The notes under the pieces were generated by a model. That model was not told the DNA's origin, did not search any database, and worked only from the letters and a program-made list of their open reading frames with translations. From contig NZ_BKAG01000026.1 of NCBI RefSeq assembly GCF_007992435.1, forward strand, positions 1-64,000: 64,000 bases of DNA, in the 5' to 3' direction. Each line of letters starts with the position of its first letter. Position 1 is the stretch's first letter. A program made the translations under genes and the position numbers. The stretch is from Prosthecobacter gellanilyticus. GTDB taxonomy: Bacteria; Verrucomicrobiota; Verrucomicrobiia; Verrucomicrobiales; Verrucomicrobiaceae. Positions 1 through 11,570 of the stretch are shown piece by piece.

Positions 1-76
1 CAACAACCTTTGCACAGGGACGCTTCCGACGGCCAGGTCAGCCGCGATCACAAGCCCCAGGTTCAGATCACAAACC

Positions 77-511
77 TCACCTTGTGATCTTCAGAGCTTC
101 CTCTTTCTCCTTGGCCCCCACCTGCATTGCCGCGGCCACCATGCCGTAGAGCGCCGTCCAGGCGGCACGCACCTCCGGCGTAAAATTCTTTTCCAGAGTC
201 TCGGACAGCATGTCCAGAAATGCCTGGCCGACCGTGGCATAGTGCTCGTCCTTCACCCCATAGCCGGCGTGGCGTCCGCCCAGAGCCCGGAGTTCCATGT
301 CCAGCCCCACCGGCCTCTCCAGCATGGAGATCAGCACGCCGAGCATGTCCATGAGCTTGCGCGCCTGGGCCTCGATGCCGCCGGTGAAAAGCGGCCTGAG
401 AGCAGGATCGATCTCAAACAGCCGCCGGTAGAACACCAGCGCCGCCACATGGTCATGGCGGGAGAGTTCGGCGAAGGTCTTTCGGATCAGGTAAACTTGC
501 TGAGCAGTCAT
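77..511 (-). CDS. Single-domain bacterial globin (flavohaemoglobin-type haem domain)
   Basis: The 144-residue protein is a complete globin without the reductase domains of flavohaemoglobin. In the pattern of the Hmp globin domain, the likely distal Tyr (B10) is Y28, the E7 Gln is Q49, and the proximal haem His is H81 in GRHAGYGV, followed by EHYATVGQAFL. Such proteins bind O2 or NO, and a role in NO or oxygen handling is inferred from the family. There is no signal peptide, so it is cytoplasmic. It is transcribed away from the response regulator at 599, with a short shared intergenic region containing an inverted repeat. The start is the ATG at 511, and the length fits the family. Confidence 0.88.
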   Translation of the reverse strand: MTAQQVYLIRKTFAELSRHDHVAALVFYRRLFEIDPALRPLFTGGIEAQARKLMDMLGVLISMLERPVGLDMELRALGGRHAGYGVKDEHYATVGQAFLDMLSETLEKNFTPEVRAAWTALYGMVAAAMQVGAKEKEEALKITR

Positions 512-546
512 TTAATCCAATTAACCATAAAGCCGATTTTGCGAGT

Positions 547-564
547 ATCCGACTTTCGTCGGAT
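547..564. promoter_or_regulatory. Inverted repeat in the globin/regulator divergent intergenic region
   Basis: A perfect 7-bp inverted repeat, ATCCGAC and GTCGGAT with TTTC between, sits in the 87-bp gap between the divergent starts at 511 (minus) and 599 (plus). Its position would suit an operator serving both genes or a hairpin in the regulator leader. No factor is assigned. Confidence 0.4.
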
Positions 565-598
565 GGCATTTCCCGCGCACCATGCCATCATCGCACCC

Positions 599-1240
599 AT
601 GTCGAAGAAAATCCTCATCATCGAAGACCAGGCCCCCATGCGCCGGAATGTGGCGCTGATGCTGGAACTGGAAGGCTACAAGACCTGCACTGCCGAGAAC
701 GGCCGCGTGGGTGTGGAAGTGGCCCGCCAGGAGAAGCCTGACCTCGTCCTCTGTGACGTGATGATGCCTGAGCTCGATGGCTACGGCGTGGTGCAGGCCC
801 TGCGTGAGGACGATAACTTCGCCAACACGCCCTTTATCTTCCTCACGGCCAAGAGCGACCGCAGTGATGTGCGCATCGGCATGAATTTCGGCGCGGACGA
901 CTACCTGACCAAGCCGGTGGTGCGTGATGATCTCCTGGCCGCTGTGCAGACCCGTCTGGCGCGTGCCGAGGCTCTGCAAGAGCGCATGGCAGAGAGTGGT
1001 GGGTTCAATCCTGACTTCACCAGTCATGAGCCTTTGCAGAAGGCCTTCAGCCTGACTCCGCGCGAGGCAGAGGTGCTGCTCTGGGTGACCCAGGGCAAGA
1101 GCAACGGCGATGTGGCCGCGATCCTCGGCATGAGTGAAAAGACCGCCAAGCAGCATCTCGGCACCTGCTTCCAAAAGATGGGTGTGGAAAGCCGCAATGC
1201 GGCGAGCCTGCAGGCGCTGGAAGTCTTGAGCGCGCGGTGA
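599..1240 (+). CDS. Response regulator, REC plus LuxR-type HTH
   Basis: The 213-residue two-domain protein has a REC domain at residues 3-120, with acidic pair E9/D10, phosphoacceptor D53 in LCDVMMPELDG, T83 and K106 in DYLTKP. A LuxR/FixJ-type helix-turn-helix follows at about 150-208 (LTPREAEVLLWV, then SEKTAKQHLGTC). It should be a phosphorylation-controlled DNA-binding regulator. No histidine kinase lies nearby, so its partner is probably encoded elsewhere. The ATG at 599 is preferred because the open frame further upstream runs antisense through the globin gene and lacks REC-like sequence. The divergent globin gene is a plausible target, by position only. Confidence 0.92.
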   Translation: MSKKILIIEDQAPMRRNVALMLELEGYKTCTAENGRVGVEVARQEKPDLVLCDVMMPELDGYGVVQALREDDNFANTPFIFLTAKSDRSDVRIGMNFGADDYLTKPVVRDDLLAAVQTRLARAEALQERMAESGGFNPDFTSHEPLQKAFSLTPREAEVLLWVTQGKSNGDVAAILGMSEKTAKQHLGTCFQKMGVESRNAASLQALEVLSAR

Positions 1241-1292
1241 GCGGCGTGGGTCAAAGGAGTCCTTGACCTTGTCCAGACTCTGCTGACCTCTG

Positions 1293-2381
1293 ATGATCCA
1301 CATGTCCCCTGCCTCCAAGAATTTCCTTCTCGACCTCCTTTCCACCCCCAGCCCGACGGGCTTTGAATTTCGCGGCCAGCGCAAATGGGCTGCCTACACA
1401 CGCAAGTTTGCTGACAAGGTGGAGAGTGACGCCTACGGCACGGCCTGGGCCACGCTGGAAGGCTCTGGCAAGAAGCCGCGCCGCATCATGTTTGAGGCGC
1501 ATGCAGATGAGATCGGCTACATGGTGAAATACATCTCCAAGGAAGGCTTCATCAGCCTGGACAGCGTGGGCGGAAGTGATGTGGCCGCAGGCCGTGGTCG
1601 GCGCATGGACATTCTGGGAGACAAGGGAACCGTGCGTGGCGTTACTGGAAACATCGCCATCCACATCCGTGAAAACCGTCATGATGAAAAGGCTCCAAAG
1701 ATCCACGAGCTCTGGATCGACATCGGAGCGACGAGCGCTGAAGAGGTGGCGCAGGCAGGCATCCGTGTGGGACATCCGGCGGTGTATGCGGACGCGGCGG
1801 AGGAACTGAATGAGCATCGTTTGTTCGGCCGTGCCATCGACAACCGCATTGGCGGGTTCATCATCGCCGAGGTCATGCAGCGTCTGAGCAAGGCGAAGAA
1901 GCGTCAAAAGAGCACCGTCATTGCCGTGAACTCCGTGCAGGAGGAGATCGGTGGCAACGGTGCCAAGATGGCCGCGCATCGTCTGATGCCGGACGTGGCC
2001 ATTGTCCTGGATGTGACGCATGCCACGGACATCCCGAGCCTGGATCTGAAGAAGCATGGCGAGGTCAAGCTCAACGGCGGCCCCAGCCTCACGCACGGCA
2101 GCGCGAACCACATCGAAGTCGTGCAGCGGCTGATCGATGTGGCGGAGAAGAAAAAGATCCCGCTTCAGCACGAGTCGTCCTCCCGCTTCACCGGCACGGA
2201 CACGGACGTCATCTTCACCCAGCAGTATGGCATCCCCAGCGCGCTCGTTTCCCTGCCCCTGCGCTACATGCACAGCGTGGTGGAAATGGTGGACCTGCGG
2301 GATGTGGAGCAGATCATCCAGCTCCTCGTCGCCTTTGCCGAAAGCGTGACGGAGAAGGATGAGTTTAAGGTGAGGCTGTGA
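1293..2381 (+). CDS. M42 family metallo-aminopeptidase
   Basis: The 362-residue protein matches M42 glutamyl aminopeptidases (tetrahedral aminopeptidase and so-called cellulase M family). Metal and catalytic positions are visible: H70 and D72 in EAHADEIG, D183 in AIDNRIGG, the E217/E218 pair in VQEEIGGNG, D240 in VLDVTHATD and H327 in RYMHSVVE. These cytoplasmic enzymes use two metal ions to remove N-terminal residues from peptides. It lies 50 bp after the response regulator on the same strand, with no clear functional link. The ATG at 1302 is an equally good start. Confidence 0.9.
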   Translation: MIHMSPASKNFLLDLLSTPSPTGFEFRGQRKWAAYTRKFADKVESDAYGTAWATLEGSGKKPRRIMFEAHADEIGYMVKYISKEGFISLDSVGGSDVAAGRGRRMDILGDKGTVRGVTGNIAIHIRENRHDEKAPKIHELWIDIGATSAEEVAQAGIRVGHPAVYADAAEELNEHRLFGRAIDNRIGGFIIAEVMQRLSKAKKRQKSTVIAVNSVQEEIGGNGAKMAAHRLMPDVAIVLDVTHATDIPSLDLKKHGEVKLNGGPSLTHGSANHIEVVQRLIDVAEKKKIPLQHESSSRFTGTDTDVIFTQQYGIPSALVSLPLRYMHSVVEMVDLRDVEQIIQLLVAFAESVTEKDEFKVRL

Positions 2382-2677
2382 ACTGAATCGTAGCCTCCGG
2401 ATGGCCAAAACTGAGGGCAATCGGGGTCGCAGGCATGAGAAAAGGCCCTTTTTGACGCTTTTCGGCCCTTGACGCAGCCCATCGGCCCTCGGGATCGCCG
2501 TCATTTTCGCCCAAATCTGCCCGCGCATTTGACGCACCGCGCAGTCCATGCAAGATGCCGAGCTTTCCGGCCCCGCGATGCCGTGCCGCAGCCTCCCAAG
2601 TCTGCGAAACCCGCCCCTGAAAGCGCCCAACCTAACGCTTTCCTTCCACCCCCTCACGCAGACCTCGTCACGCTCCC
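2382..2677. other. Intergenic leader region of carB
   Basis: This stretch of just under 300 bp lies between the M42 peptidase and carB. It contains two short similar stretches of the form GGCCCT..TTGACGC near 2440-2480. I see no convincing gene, terminator or known riboswitch. The open frames crossing it lack any protein-family character. Confidence 0.4.
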
Positions 2678-5881
<3,204 letters not shown>

Positions 5882-6151
5882 TCTCACGCCGCTAGAGGCC
5901 AGTGCGGGCTCCGCCCTGTCCCTCATGTGTCTCGTTGCTGGGCCTTGTCACACATTTTACCTGCTAGTGCCACTCAGGTCGATCTAGCATCAGCATGCCA
6001 TGTAGCTTATTCCAAGGTTGCCGGAGAAACCACCTTGTTGAGGTTCCTGCGAATGCTTGCTGTTTTGGCAACAAGACGAAGACCATTGATCGCTTTTCTC
6101 TAGGCAGCCTTGCCACCTCAACGATGGCAAGGCTGCCGACATGTCTGGCAA

Positions 6152-6739
6152 TTACAGCCCGAGCGACCTTAGCAGGCTGGAGGTGACGGTGCCCGTCACG
6201 GCCAGACCGTTGTCAGACTGATAGTTTGCAATCGCACGCTGTGACATAGGCCCCAATTGGCCATCGATGCTGCCATTGTAGTAGCCACTGCGGGCCAGGG
6301 CTTGTTGCACGGCTGCCCCTGTGTTGCCATAGCCAGGGCTGCCATAGCCAGGGCTGCCATAGCCAGAACAGCCGTAGCCCGAACCGTAATAGCTGGGCAC
6401 CGAGCTGCGAGTGGCATAATAGCGGACGCCGGGAGCCTGATAATAGTAGGAGGACGAAGGCGGTCCATAGTAGTATCCGCGACCAGCGTAGCCCGTGCCG
6501 AAGGACAGCGTAAAGCTGGAACGTGGACGTGAAAGATATGCTACCCGGTCATTGCCATGGCCATAGCCATGGCCATAGCCATTGCCTTTACCGTTGCCTT
6601 TGCCATGACCAGCATGATGCGAATGGCCGTGCGAATGGGGATTTTTCGCCTGGGCTGTACTTGGCAGCGCAGAGATGCTTGAAGCAACCATCGCAGCTAT
6701 CACTAAGATTTTGGAATGGGTGTAGAATGAGGTTTTCAT
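6152..6739 (-). CDS. Secreted His/Gly/Tyr-rich protein with C-terminal peptidoglycan-binding domain
   Basis: The 195-residue protein has a signal peptide ending near SALPSTAQA. A His/Gly-rich stretch follows at about 35-65 (HSHGHSHHAGHGKGNGKG), then a Ser/Tyr/Gly-rich stretch at about 70-130 with YGSPG repeats. A PG_binding_1 domain lies at about 140-195 (VQQALARSGYYNGSIDGQLG, then RAIANYQSDNGLAVTG). It is probably exported and anchored to peptidoglycan, with the low-complexity part as a spacer or metal-binding tail. The repeats are visible in the DNA as tandem GCCATAGCCAGG units near 6330-6365. It lies between carB and the carB remnant, so it may belong to an inserted segment. Confidence 0.75.
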   Translation of the reverse strand: MKTSFYTHSKILVIAAMVASSISALPSTAQAKNPHSHGHSHHAGHGKGNGKGNGYGHGYGHGNDRVAYLSRPRSSFTLSFGTGYAGRGYYYGPPSSSYYYQAPGVRYYATRSSVPSYYGSGYGCSGYGSPGYGSPGYGNTGAAVQQALARSGYYNGSIDGQLGPMSQRAIANYQSDNGLAVTGTVTSSLLRSLGL

Positions 6740-7049
6740 TGTTTAGCGGGTTTAACGGCGATGATGACGCATGGACCGCGCCAGGCCGTGGCGTTGGTGT
6801 TTAGCTTACTGATTTTCAACGTGAAGTGGCTGAAGACAGACTTTCGAAACTCCAGGTTTCATCGGGCTAATCGCAAGATAGCCAGTGGCGATCTTGCTCT
6901 TTGCAAGGCGAAATGGGGGGCCATGCTTTTCCTTTTTCACACCCCTCGATGCTCACACGCCACTGCATGAATTCGCAGTCGCGCGAGCAGCGTGTTTCTC
7001 AGCGAATTGGCCATGGTGGATTTGATTGGGCTCTGTATAGGGCTTGTGT
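6740..7049. other. Intergenic region between divergent genes
   Basis: This stretch of about 310 bp separates the minus-strand peptidoglycan-binding gene from the plus-strand GH76 gene. It must hold both promoters, but I cannot pick reliable boxes. No gene or strong repeat was recognised. Confidence 0.4.
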
Positions 7050-8255
7050 ATGCCGAAACAGTTTCACTTGATTCTCCTCTGGGGTCTCATGCTCATCGTA
7101 AACACGGCCCGTGCAGAGTCCCCTGGCCGTATGAGAGACGTGGTTCGTGAAAGTGTGGCTGTGCTCGACAAAATGTTCTGGTCGGACGCGATCGCCATCT
7201 GGCTGGACCGTCCTGGCGACAATCTTCGCGCCCATGTGGAAGGCAGGGTCAACCCGCCTTGGTGGTCCGCCGCCAACGCCGTCGAGACGCTGGTTGACCT
7301 CATGGACGCGACGGGAGAGGGCGATCACGACGACGCCCTGATCCGGCTGCACCGGATCAACCGCGACCCAGCTTCACGCATCCCCCTAGCCCTGAAGGAA
7401 TTGGAAAAGAGAGGCCAGGTCCTTTCCAAGGACCCGCCAATGAACCGGGGACATCAGGGGCAGACCGAGTTCCGCAACGAATACCTCGACGACTCTGGCT
7501 GGTGGGGCGTGGCCTGGCTCAGGGCCTATGAGCGGACGAAGAACCCCGACTTTCTCGCGACGGCCAAAACCATCCAGGCCCACATGGCCGCTCATTGGAA
7601 GCAAGACGGCGGCGGGGTCATGTGGTGCACGGAGCCCGATAAGCAGAAGACCAACTCCATCACCAACAGCCTCTTCCTCATGCTTTCCTCCGACCTGGCG
7701 CGGCTCGACCCAACGCCGGAAACCAAAGCCTGGGCAGAGCGCTCCCACACCTGGCTGGTGGAACAGAAGGTCTTCGATGGCACTGGCGTGGTGGATGGCC
7801 CCGGTCACCAGGGAGACTATTGGAGCTACAACCAGGGCGCCTACCTCGCTGGCCTAACCGCTTATGCCGAGCTGACGGGAAGTCCGGGCGATGCCGAGGA
7901 GGTGGCCCAGGCGACCGAAGCCATCCTGACCCGCAGTGGATTCGTCCGCGACGACGGCATTCTCATGGAACGCCTGGGCACCAGCGGCTGGGACGGCTGC
8001 CTCTTCAAAGGGATCATGGCGAGGCACCTGCGCCGCACCCGCGACTTTCTCTCCGCCCGCCACCTGCATCCAGAGACCGTCACCCGGATCGACCGCTGCC
8101 TGAGCGAAACGGCCCGCGCCATCCTCGCTCTCGACACAGGCAAGGATGGGCTGTTCCCGGCCGAGTGGCATCCCGGAGCGAAAAACCAGGAGCGCAATTT
8201 CAACACCCACCTCTCGGCCCTCATCGCACTCGTCGCAGTCCTGCCGGGCAAGTGA
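7050..8255 (+). CDS. Secreted GH76 family glycoside hydrolase (predicted alpha-1,6-mannanase)
   Basis: The 401-residue protein begins with a signal peptide (MPKQFHLILLWGLMLIVNTARA) and continues as an alpha/alpha toroid of the GH76 type. The paired catalytic aspartates are D147/D148 in EYLDDSGWWGVAWLRAYE, followed by the family-like segments TNSITNSLF and YWSYNQGAYLAGL. Known GH76 enzymes cleave alpha-1,6-mannan backbones, and the substrate here is inferred. An upstream in-frame TTG at 7044 is possible, but the ATG at 7050 gives a cleaner signal peptide. It sits between carB and the carB 3' remnant. Confidence 0.82.
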   Translation: MPKQFHLILLWGLMLIVNTARAESPGRMRDVVRESVAVLDKMFWSDAIAIWLDRPGDNLRAHVEGRVNPPWWSAANAVETLVDLMDATGEGDHDDALIRLHRINRDPASRIPLALKELEKRGQVLSKDPPMNRGHQGQTEFRNEYLDDSGWWGVAWLRAYERTKNPDFLATAKTIQAHMAAHWKQDGGGVMWCTEPDKQKTNSITNSLFLMLSSDLARLDPTPETKAWAERSHTWLVEQKVFDGTGVVDGPGHQGDYWSYNQGAYLAGLTAYAELTGSPGDAEEVAQATEAILTRSGFVRDDGILMERLGTSGWDGCLFKGIMARHLRRTRDFLSARHLHPETVTRIDRCLSETARAILALDTGKDGLFPAEWHPGAKNQERNFNTHLSALIALVAVLPGK

Positions 8256-8436
8256 TGCCGCCTTCGTTACGGTGGAACGATGTGATCAAAGCCACGGGCG
8301 CTGATCCACTCACCTTCGAAGTGACAAGCGAGAACAGCGCCAAGGATCGAAAAGGCAGCTATGAGCAAGGTGTGCTTCAACAGTCCAAGCTGCGACTGGC
8401 ACCAGCACCTAGCTCCCCGAAGCGTCGCATAGTATT

Positions 8437-8684
8437 CCCCGAAACCCGCCAGTGGCCAGAGCTCAAACGTCATTGACCTAATGAAAAATGAGAATATGAC
8501 GCCTTATCAATTCTCCGTATTATGAAGTACTCATGAGCATGAGATCAAAGCCCTCATCGCTTCCATGCAGAACCGCATCCCCATCATGACCACCCTCCGC
8601 GGTGCCGATGCCGCGCTGAAAGCCATCAAATCGCTGCAAGGGAGCGAGGTGCAGGTGCGGGCGCTGCAGGAGTATCATAGATGA
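8437..8684 (+). pseudogene. Degenerate duplicate of the carB 3' end
   Basis: This segment aligns collinearly with carB from about 5632 to 5881. It retains CCAGTGGCCAGAGCTCAAACG and TCATTGACCTAATGAAAAAT, then, after a frame shift near 8540, reads [19 protein letters not shown] and ends ALQEYHR-stop, against ALQEYHA-stop in carB. By eye about 85% of the last 124 bases match, including 36 identical bases just before 8600. The upstream part is more diverged. No start or N-terminal part is present. It is in the same orientation as carB, 2.8 kb downstream, as expected if DNA entered at the carB 3' end or was duplicated with it. Confidence 0.9.
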
Positions 8685-8730
8685 ACGACGATTTTTCTTT
8701 ACGCGTTCACGACGACCACACTAGCATCAT

Positions 8731-9624
8731 ATGCCATTGCATATGCCGCGCCACCCCAACAATGACACCTATGACACGATGCCCAACACAGGCATCTCTG
8801 CTGACTACTTCTACGCCGAAGACGGCCAGCACCCTGCTCAAACTTTCAACGAAGAGTTGATAGTTCGCGTTCCAACGATTGACGATCCCAACGATTACGT
8901 TTACGACGACAGCACCTTGGCAGTTGAGTCTTCTTTTACGCCCAAGGGTGGATTCAGCCTTGACGTGAATTTGGGTGAGGTAATGTCACGGGCACCCTGG
9001 TTCATAGTGCGCCGCGTAAGCTTTCCTGAAGTCCTCCTGCAAGACGCTGTTCCCGACTCACCAGACTGTCTGTTCGTCCCAGAGTTCAGAAAATATCTGG
9101 CAGGTTTACAGCAATTGAACACAAATGCACACGACTGGTGGAAGCGAGACGGATGGACGGACCATGGCAGTTCAAAACGGTATCACTTTTATACCGAGGT
9201 ATTGAAGTTGACTCCAAAGCTGAACTCGAATGACAACACATTCAAACTCACCCAGGTGGCGCTAACCGTCCGAGCATCACGAGTGATTTTGGGAGAATGG
9301 CGCAATTTGCGAGCTTCGATGCCGCCAAACCTAAACACGCGATATGTGTATGGAAATATTCGCGCTAATCGTAGCCGCCTACATGACACTCAATACGCTC
9401 GTTACGATGTAAGCGTTCAAGTTGAAAATGGCGTCAATGCTCCTGCCAAATCGCAGACATATTTCGACAATATTTGGCCTGCTGACACTACGGCTGACAT
9501 GTCAGGCAACATCCAGCCCGCCACTTTTAATGATCCCAAGAACCTTTCGTTGACCCCGTGGCTGTCGAATACGCCCCCGTTAACTCTGCGCATCACGGTC
9601 GATCAGGCACCAGTCGAGGTTTGA
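8731..9624 (+). CDS. Hypothetical protein, first gene of an unrecognised five-gene cluster
   Basis: The 297-residue protein has no family I recognise. It has no signal peptide or membrane helix. It is rich in Asn, Asp, Tyr and Trp, and the alternating hydrophobic segments (SRAPWFIVRRVSFPEVLLQD, FKLTQVALTVRASRVIL, TPPLTLRITVDQAPVEV) suggest a mostly beta fold. The coding DNA is visibly more AT-rich than carB or mutS, suggesting transfer. It starts 46 bp after the carB remnant and is followed 15 bp later by the next gene, so it probably opens an operon. An alternative ATG lies at 8743. A role in surface or particle assembly would be a guess. Confidence 0.7.
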   Translation: MPLHMPRHPNNDTYDTMPNTGISADYFYAEDGQHPAQTFNEELIVRVPTIDDPNDYVYDDSTLAVESSFTPKGGFSLDVNLGEVMSRAPWFIVRRVSFPEVLLQDAVPDSPDCLFVPEFRKYLAGLQQLNTNAHDWWKRDGWTDHGSSKRYHFYTEVLKLTPKLNSNDNTFKLTQVALTVRASRVILGEWRNLRASMPPNLNTRYVYGNIRANRSRLHDTQYARYDVSVQVENGVNAPAKSQTYFDNIWPADTTADMSGNIQPATFNDPKNLSLTPWLSNTPPLTLRITVDQAPVEV

Positions 9625-9639
9625 ACCCTTCAATCCCAA

Positions 9640-10020
9640 ATGAACCAATCTGTTTCTTACTCTGTGAAGGTTCGCTACTATGATAAGGCGGCCGGCGATC
9701 CTCCAAAAAAGTCAGCGAAGCTCATTTCTATTTGGGGCGGACAACCAGATCGCATCAAAGACGGCGCTAAGCCCACGATCGAGATGGGGCTGTTACTCAC
9801 CGTCCGCAACGATGATCTGGGGGAGCCCATTGATGTGTTCAAATACAATAAGACCGCAGGCACAAACGACTATGAATTAATCTTTTCCTTGCTCCCGGGT
9901 GAAGTGCGAACTGTCAACTTGGCCACGATACCCACTTTATGTGCTGCGGTGACGGAGGTGCCTAACGCAGACTCGATGGTTCATTGTGTGCTGCACCAGA
10001 GCTTCTACAAACTCCCCTAA
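9640..10020 (+). CDS. Hypothetical protein, second gene of the cluster
   Basis: The 126-residue protein has no signal peptide. The sequence alternates polar and hydrophobic residues (SVSYSVKVRYYDKAAG, TIEMGLLLTVRNDDLG, NDYELIFSLLPGEVRTVNL), typical of a small beta sandwich. No catalytic motif or known domain is apparent. It lies 15 bp after the previous gene and 12 bp before the HlyD-like gene, which supports co-transcription. The base composition resembles that of the first cluster gene. Confidence 0.68.
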   Translation: MNQSVSYSVKVRYYDKAAGDPPKKSAKLISIWGGQPDRIKDGAKPTIEMGLLLTVRNDDLGEPIDVFKYNKTAGTNDYELIFSLLPGEVRTVNLATIPTLCAAVTEVPNADSMVHCVLHQSFYKLP

Positions 10021-10032
10021 TTCCGCCCGAAT

Positions 10033-11562
10033 ATGCCCCTCCAAGCGAAGATAAGGTCTTTTCAACTGCGTCCTTTCCTATCCACGGATCTCTCCTTCCC
10101 CCGTGCCGGAGCAATAGCCGCGCGGCACATTCGCGCTATCGATGGCACCAACGGTGCCAGCGCGCAAATGGGATTCAAGGTCGCCAACGGATTCTCGATG
10201 GAGACCAGCCTTTACCCCAATCTGTTGGATGCGTCCGGCGATACGTTGCGAGGCACAAGCACCTACATCCACGGCGTGCTGAACCCCCAGGCCTTCTTCG
10301 TGTTGCGCAATGAAGAGGCTAGTTGCGAACTCGAACGCGCACTCAACAAGCGCGAAACGCTCTACCTGGAAAAGCACAAAGCTGGATCACTTGCCGACTT
10401 GGCTATAGACTGGCAGCGACGTTTGACCAGCAAGCTGAAACATCTAGAGGCGTTGGAAACTTCCATTGGCGAGCGCCACGCCAAGCTGGACAAGCTTTAC
10501 TCAAGTTGGCAAATCCAACGCTACACCCCCGATGGCACACCTGATGGTGGACCGGTGCCCGCCAAGGACTATGCTTACAAGCCAGAAACCCACTCTGAAT
10601 ACCTCAAAAATGCGGTGGTGGAGCGCGAGGGGGACTTTCCTTGGGACAGCCCCGGTGCTGAAACCGTCAGCTCGGTAATCACCAAGAACAAAAGCCTGCC
10701 GGTAGGCACCGTGAATATCGGAAGCCACACTAACATCAATGCCGTTACCACCGGTGCGCAAGGCGAAGAAGAGCGCAAGCACAAGCACATCAGCAGCCCG
10801 ACCTTCAATCTCCCCACCTCGGGGCTCACCGAGGCCGCTGCCGCTGCGCTTGCCACACTACCATTGCCCATTGATGACAATGGCGCAGTGACCCCAGCAA
10901 CACTGGCGCTGCTCGTCAGTGTCATTGGCAATCTCAAGCGCTACGTCGCCCAAGAAAGCGAAACCTTCTACCCCACCAACCGCTCCACTCGCTTCAACGA
11001 AGACGCGCGCTGTCCGTGGGAGGAGGAGCTCTCTCGCTGGCATCGCGAACTCTCCGCCCTGGAGGAAGAAATTATCCAACAACAGACTTACAATCGTCGC
11101 CTCGCTGAGTTGGAGAGAATCTGGACGCTCGAACTCAAGCAGATGGAACTTGATGCCAAGCGGGCCATGCTTGCCTATGCCGACTCCTTCCTCACCTCTC
11201 CTATCGCTGGCACCGTTACCCACGTTTACAAAGATGCTGGCGAGTATGTCCAGGCTGGCGAGCCCATCATGCGCGTGGAGTCTAGCGACCACTTCTTGCT
11301 CGTGGGCGTGATCAATTGTCACCAGCCCGTCCGCCTTGGTATGGTAGCCGTCGTGAAACTCCTCAACGTCTTGGAAGATGGCGGGAACATCCAGCTCAAA
11401 GGCTCCGTGGTCTCCATCCGCGGCCATGACTCCGACAATGATGAATGGGAGGTCGTAGTAGAATTGGACAAGGTGGCCAATCTTTTGGATCAAATCCCCC
11501 TCAACTACACCTTCGATCGGGGCAGCTACCAGATGCCTGAGGCTGAAATGACGCTGACCTAA
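10033..11562 (+). CDS. HlyD/biotin-lipoyl-like protein without visible export signal
   Basis: The 509-residue protein has the core order of membrane-fusion adaptors. A coiled coil lies at about 97-158, followed by a linker with a charged EEERKHKH segment. A second long helical stretch at about 330-387 leads into a barrel-sandwich motif at about 388-420 (SPIAGTVTHVYKDAGEYVQAG), then a beta-barrel-like segment (FLLVGVINCHQPVRLGMVAV). HlyD-type proteins normally carry an N-terminal membrane helix and bridge an inner-membrane pump to an outer-membrane channel. Here residues 1-96 have no hydrophobic helix and no transporter gene is adjacent. It is the central gene of the cluster, 12 bp after and 8 bp before its neighbours. 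Confidence 0.75.
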   Translation: MPLQAKIRSFQLRPFLSTDLSFPRAGAIAARHIRAIDGTNGASAQMGFKVANGFSMETSLYPNLLDASGDTLRGTSTYIHGVLNPQAFFVLRNEEASCELERALNKRETLYLEKHKAGSLADLAIDWQRRLTSKLKHLEALETSIGERHAKLDKLYSSWQIQRYTPDGTPDGGPVPAKDYAYKPETHSEYLKNAVVEREGDFPWDSPGAETVSSVITKNKSLPVGTVNIGSHTNINAVTTGAQGEEERKHKHISSPTFNLPTSGLTEAAAAALATLPLPIDDNGAVTPATLALLVSVIGNLKRYVAQESETFYPTNRSTRFNEDARCPWEEELSRWHRELSALEEEIIQQQTYNRRLAELERIWTLELKQMELDAKRAMLAYADSFLTSPIAGTVTHVYKDAGEYVQAGEPIMRVESSDHFLLVGVINCHQPVRLGMVAVVKLLNVLEDGGNIQLKGSVVSIRGHDSDNDEWEVVVELDKVANLLDQIPLNYTFDRGSYQMPEAEMTLT

Positions 11563-11570
11563 CTCGCGCT

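Noticed and set aside
242..598. N-terminal extension of the response regulator frame
   Set aside because: It runs antisense through the globin gene, and REC homology begins only at the ATG at 599.
8256..8436. Possible small gene between GH76 and the carB remnant
   Set aside because: The only open frames are continuations of shadow frames with no plausible start or motif.
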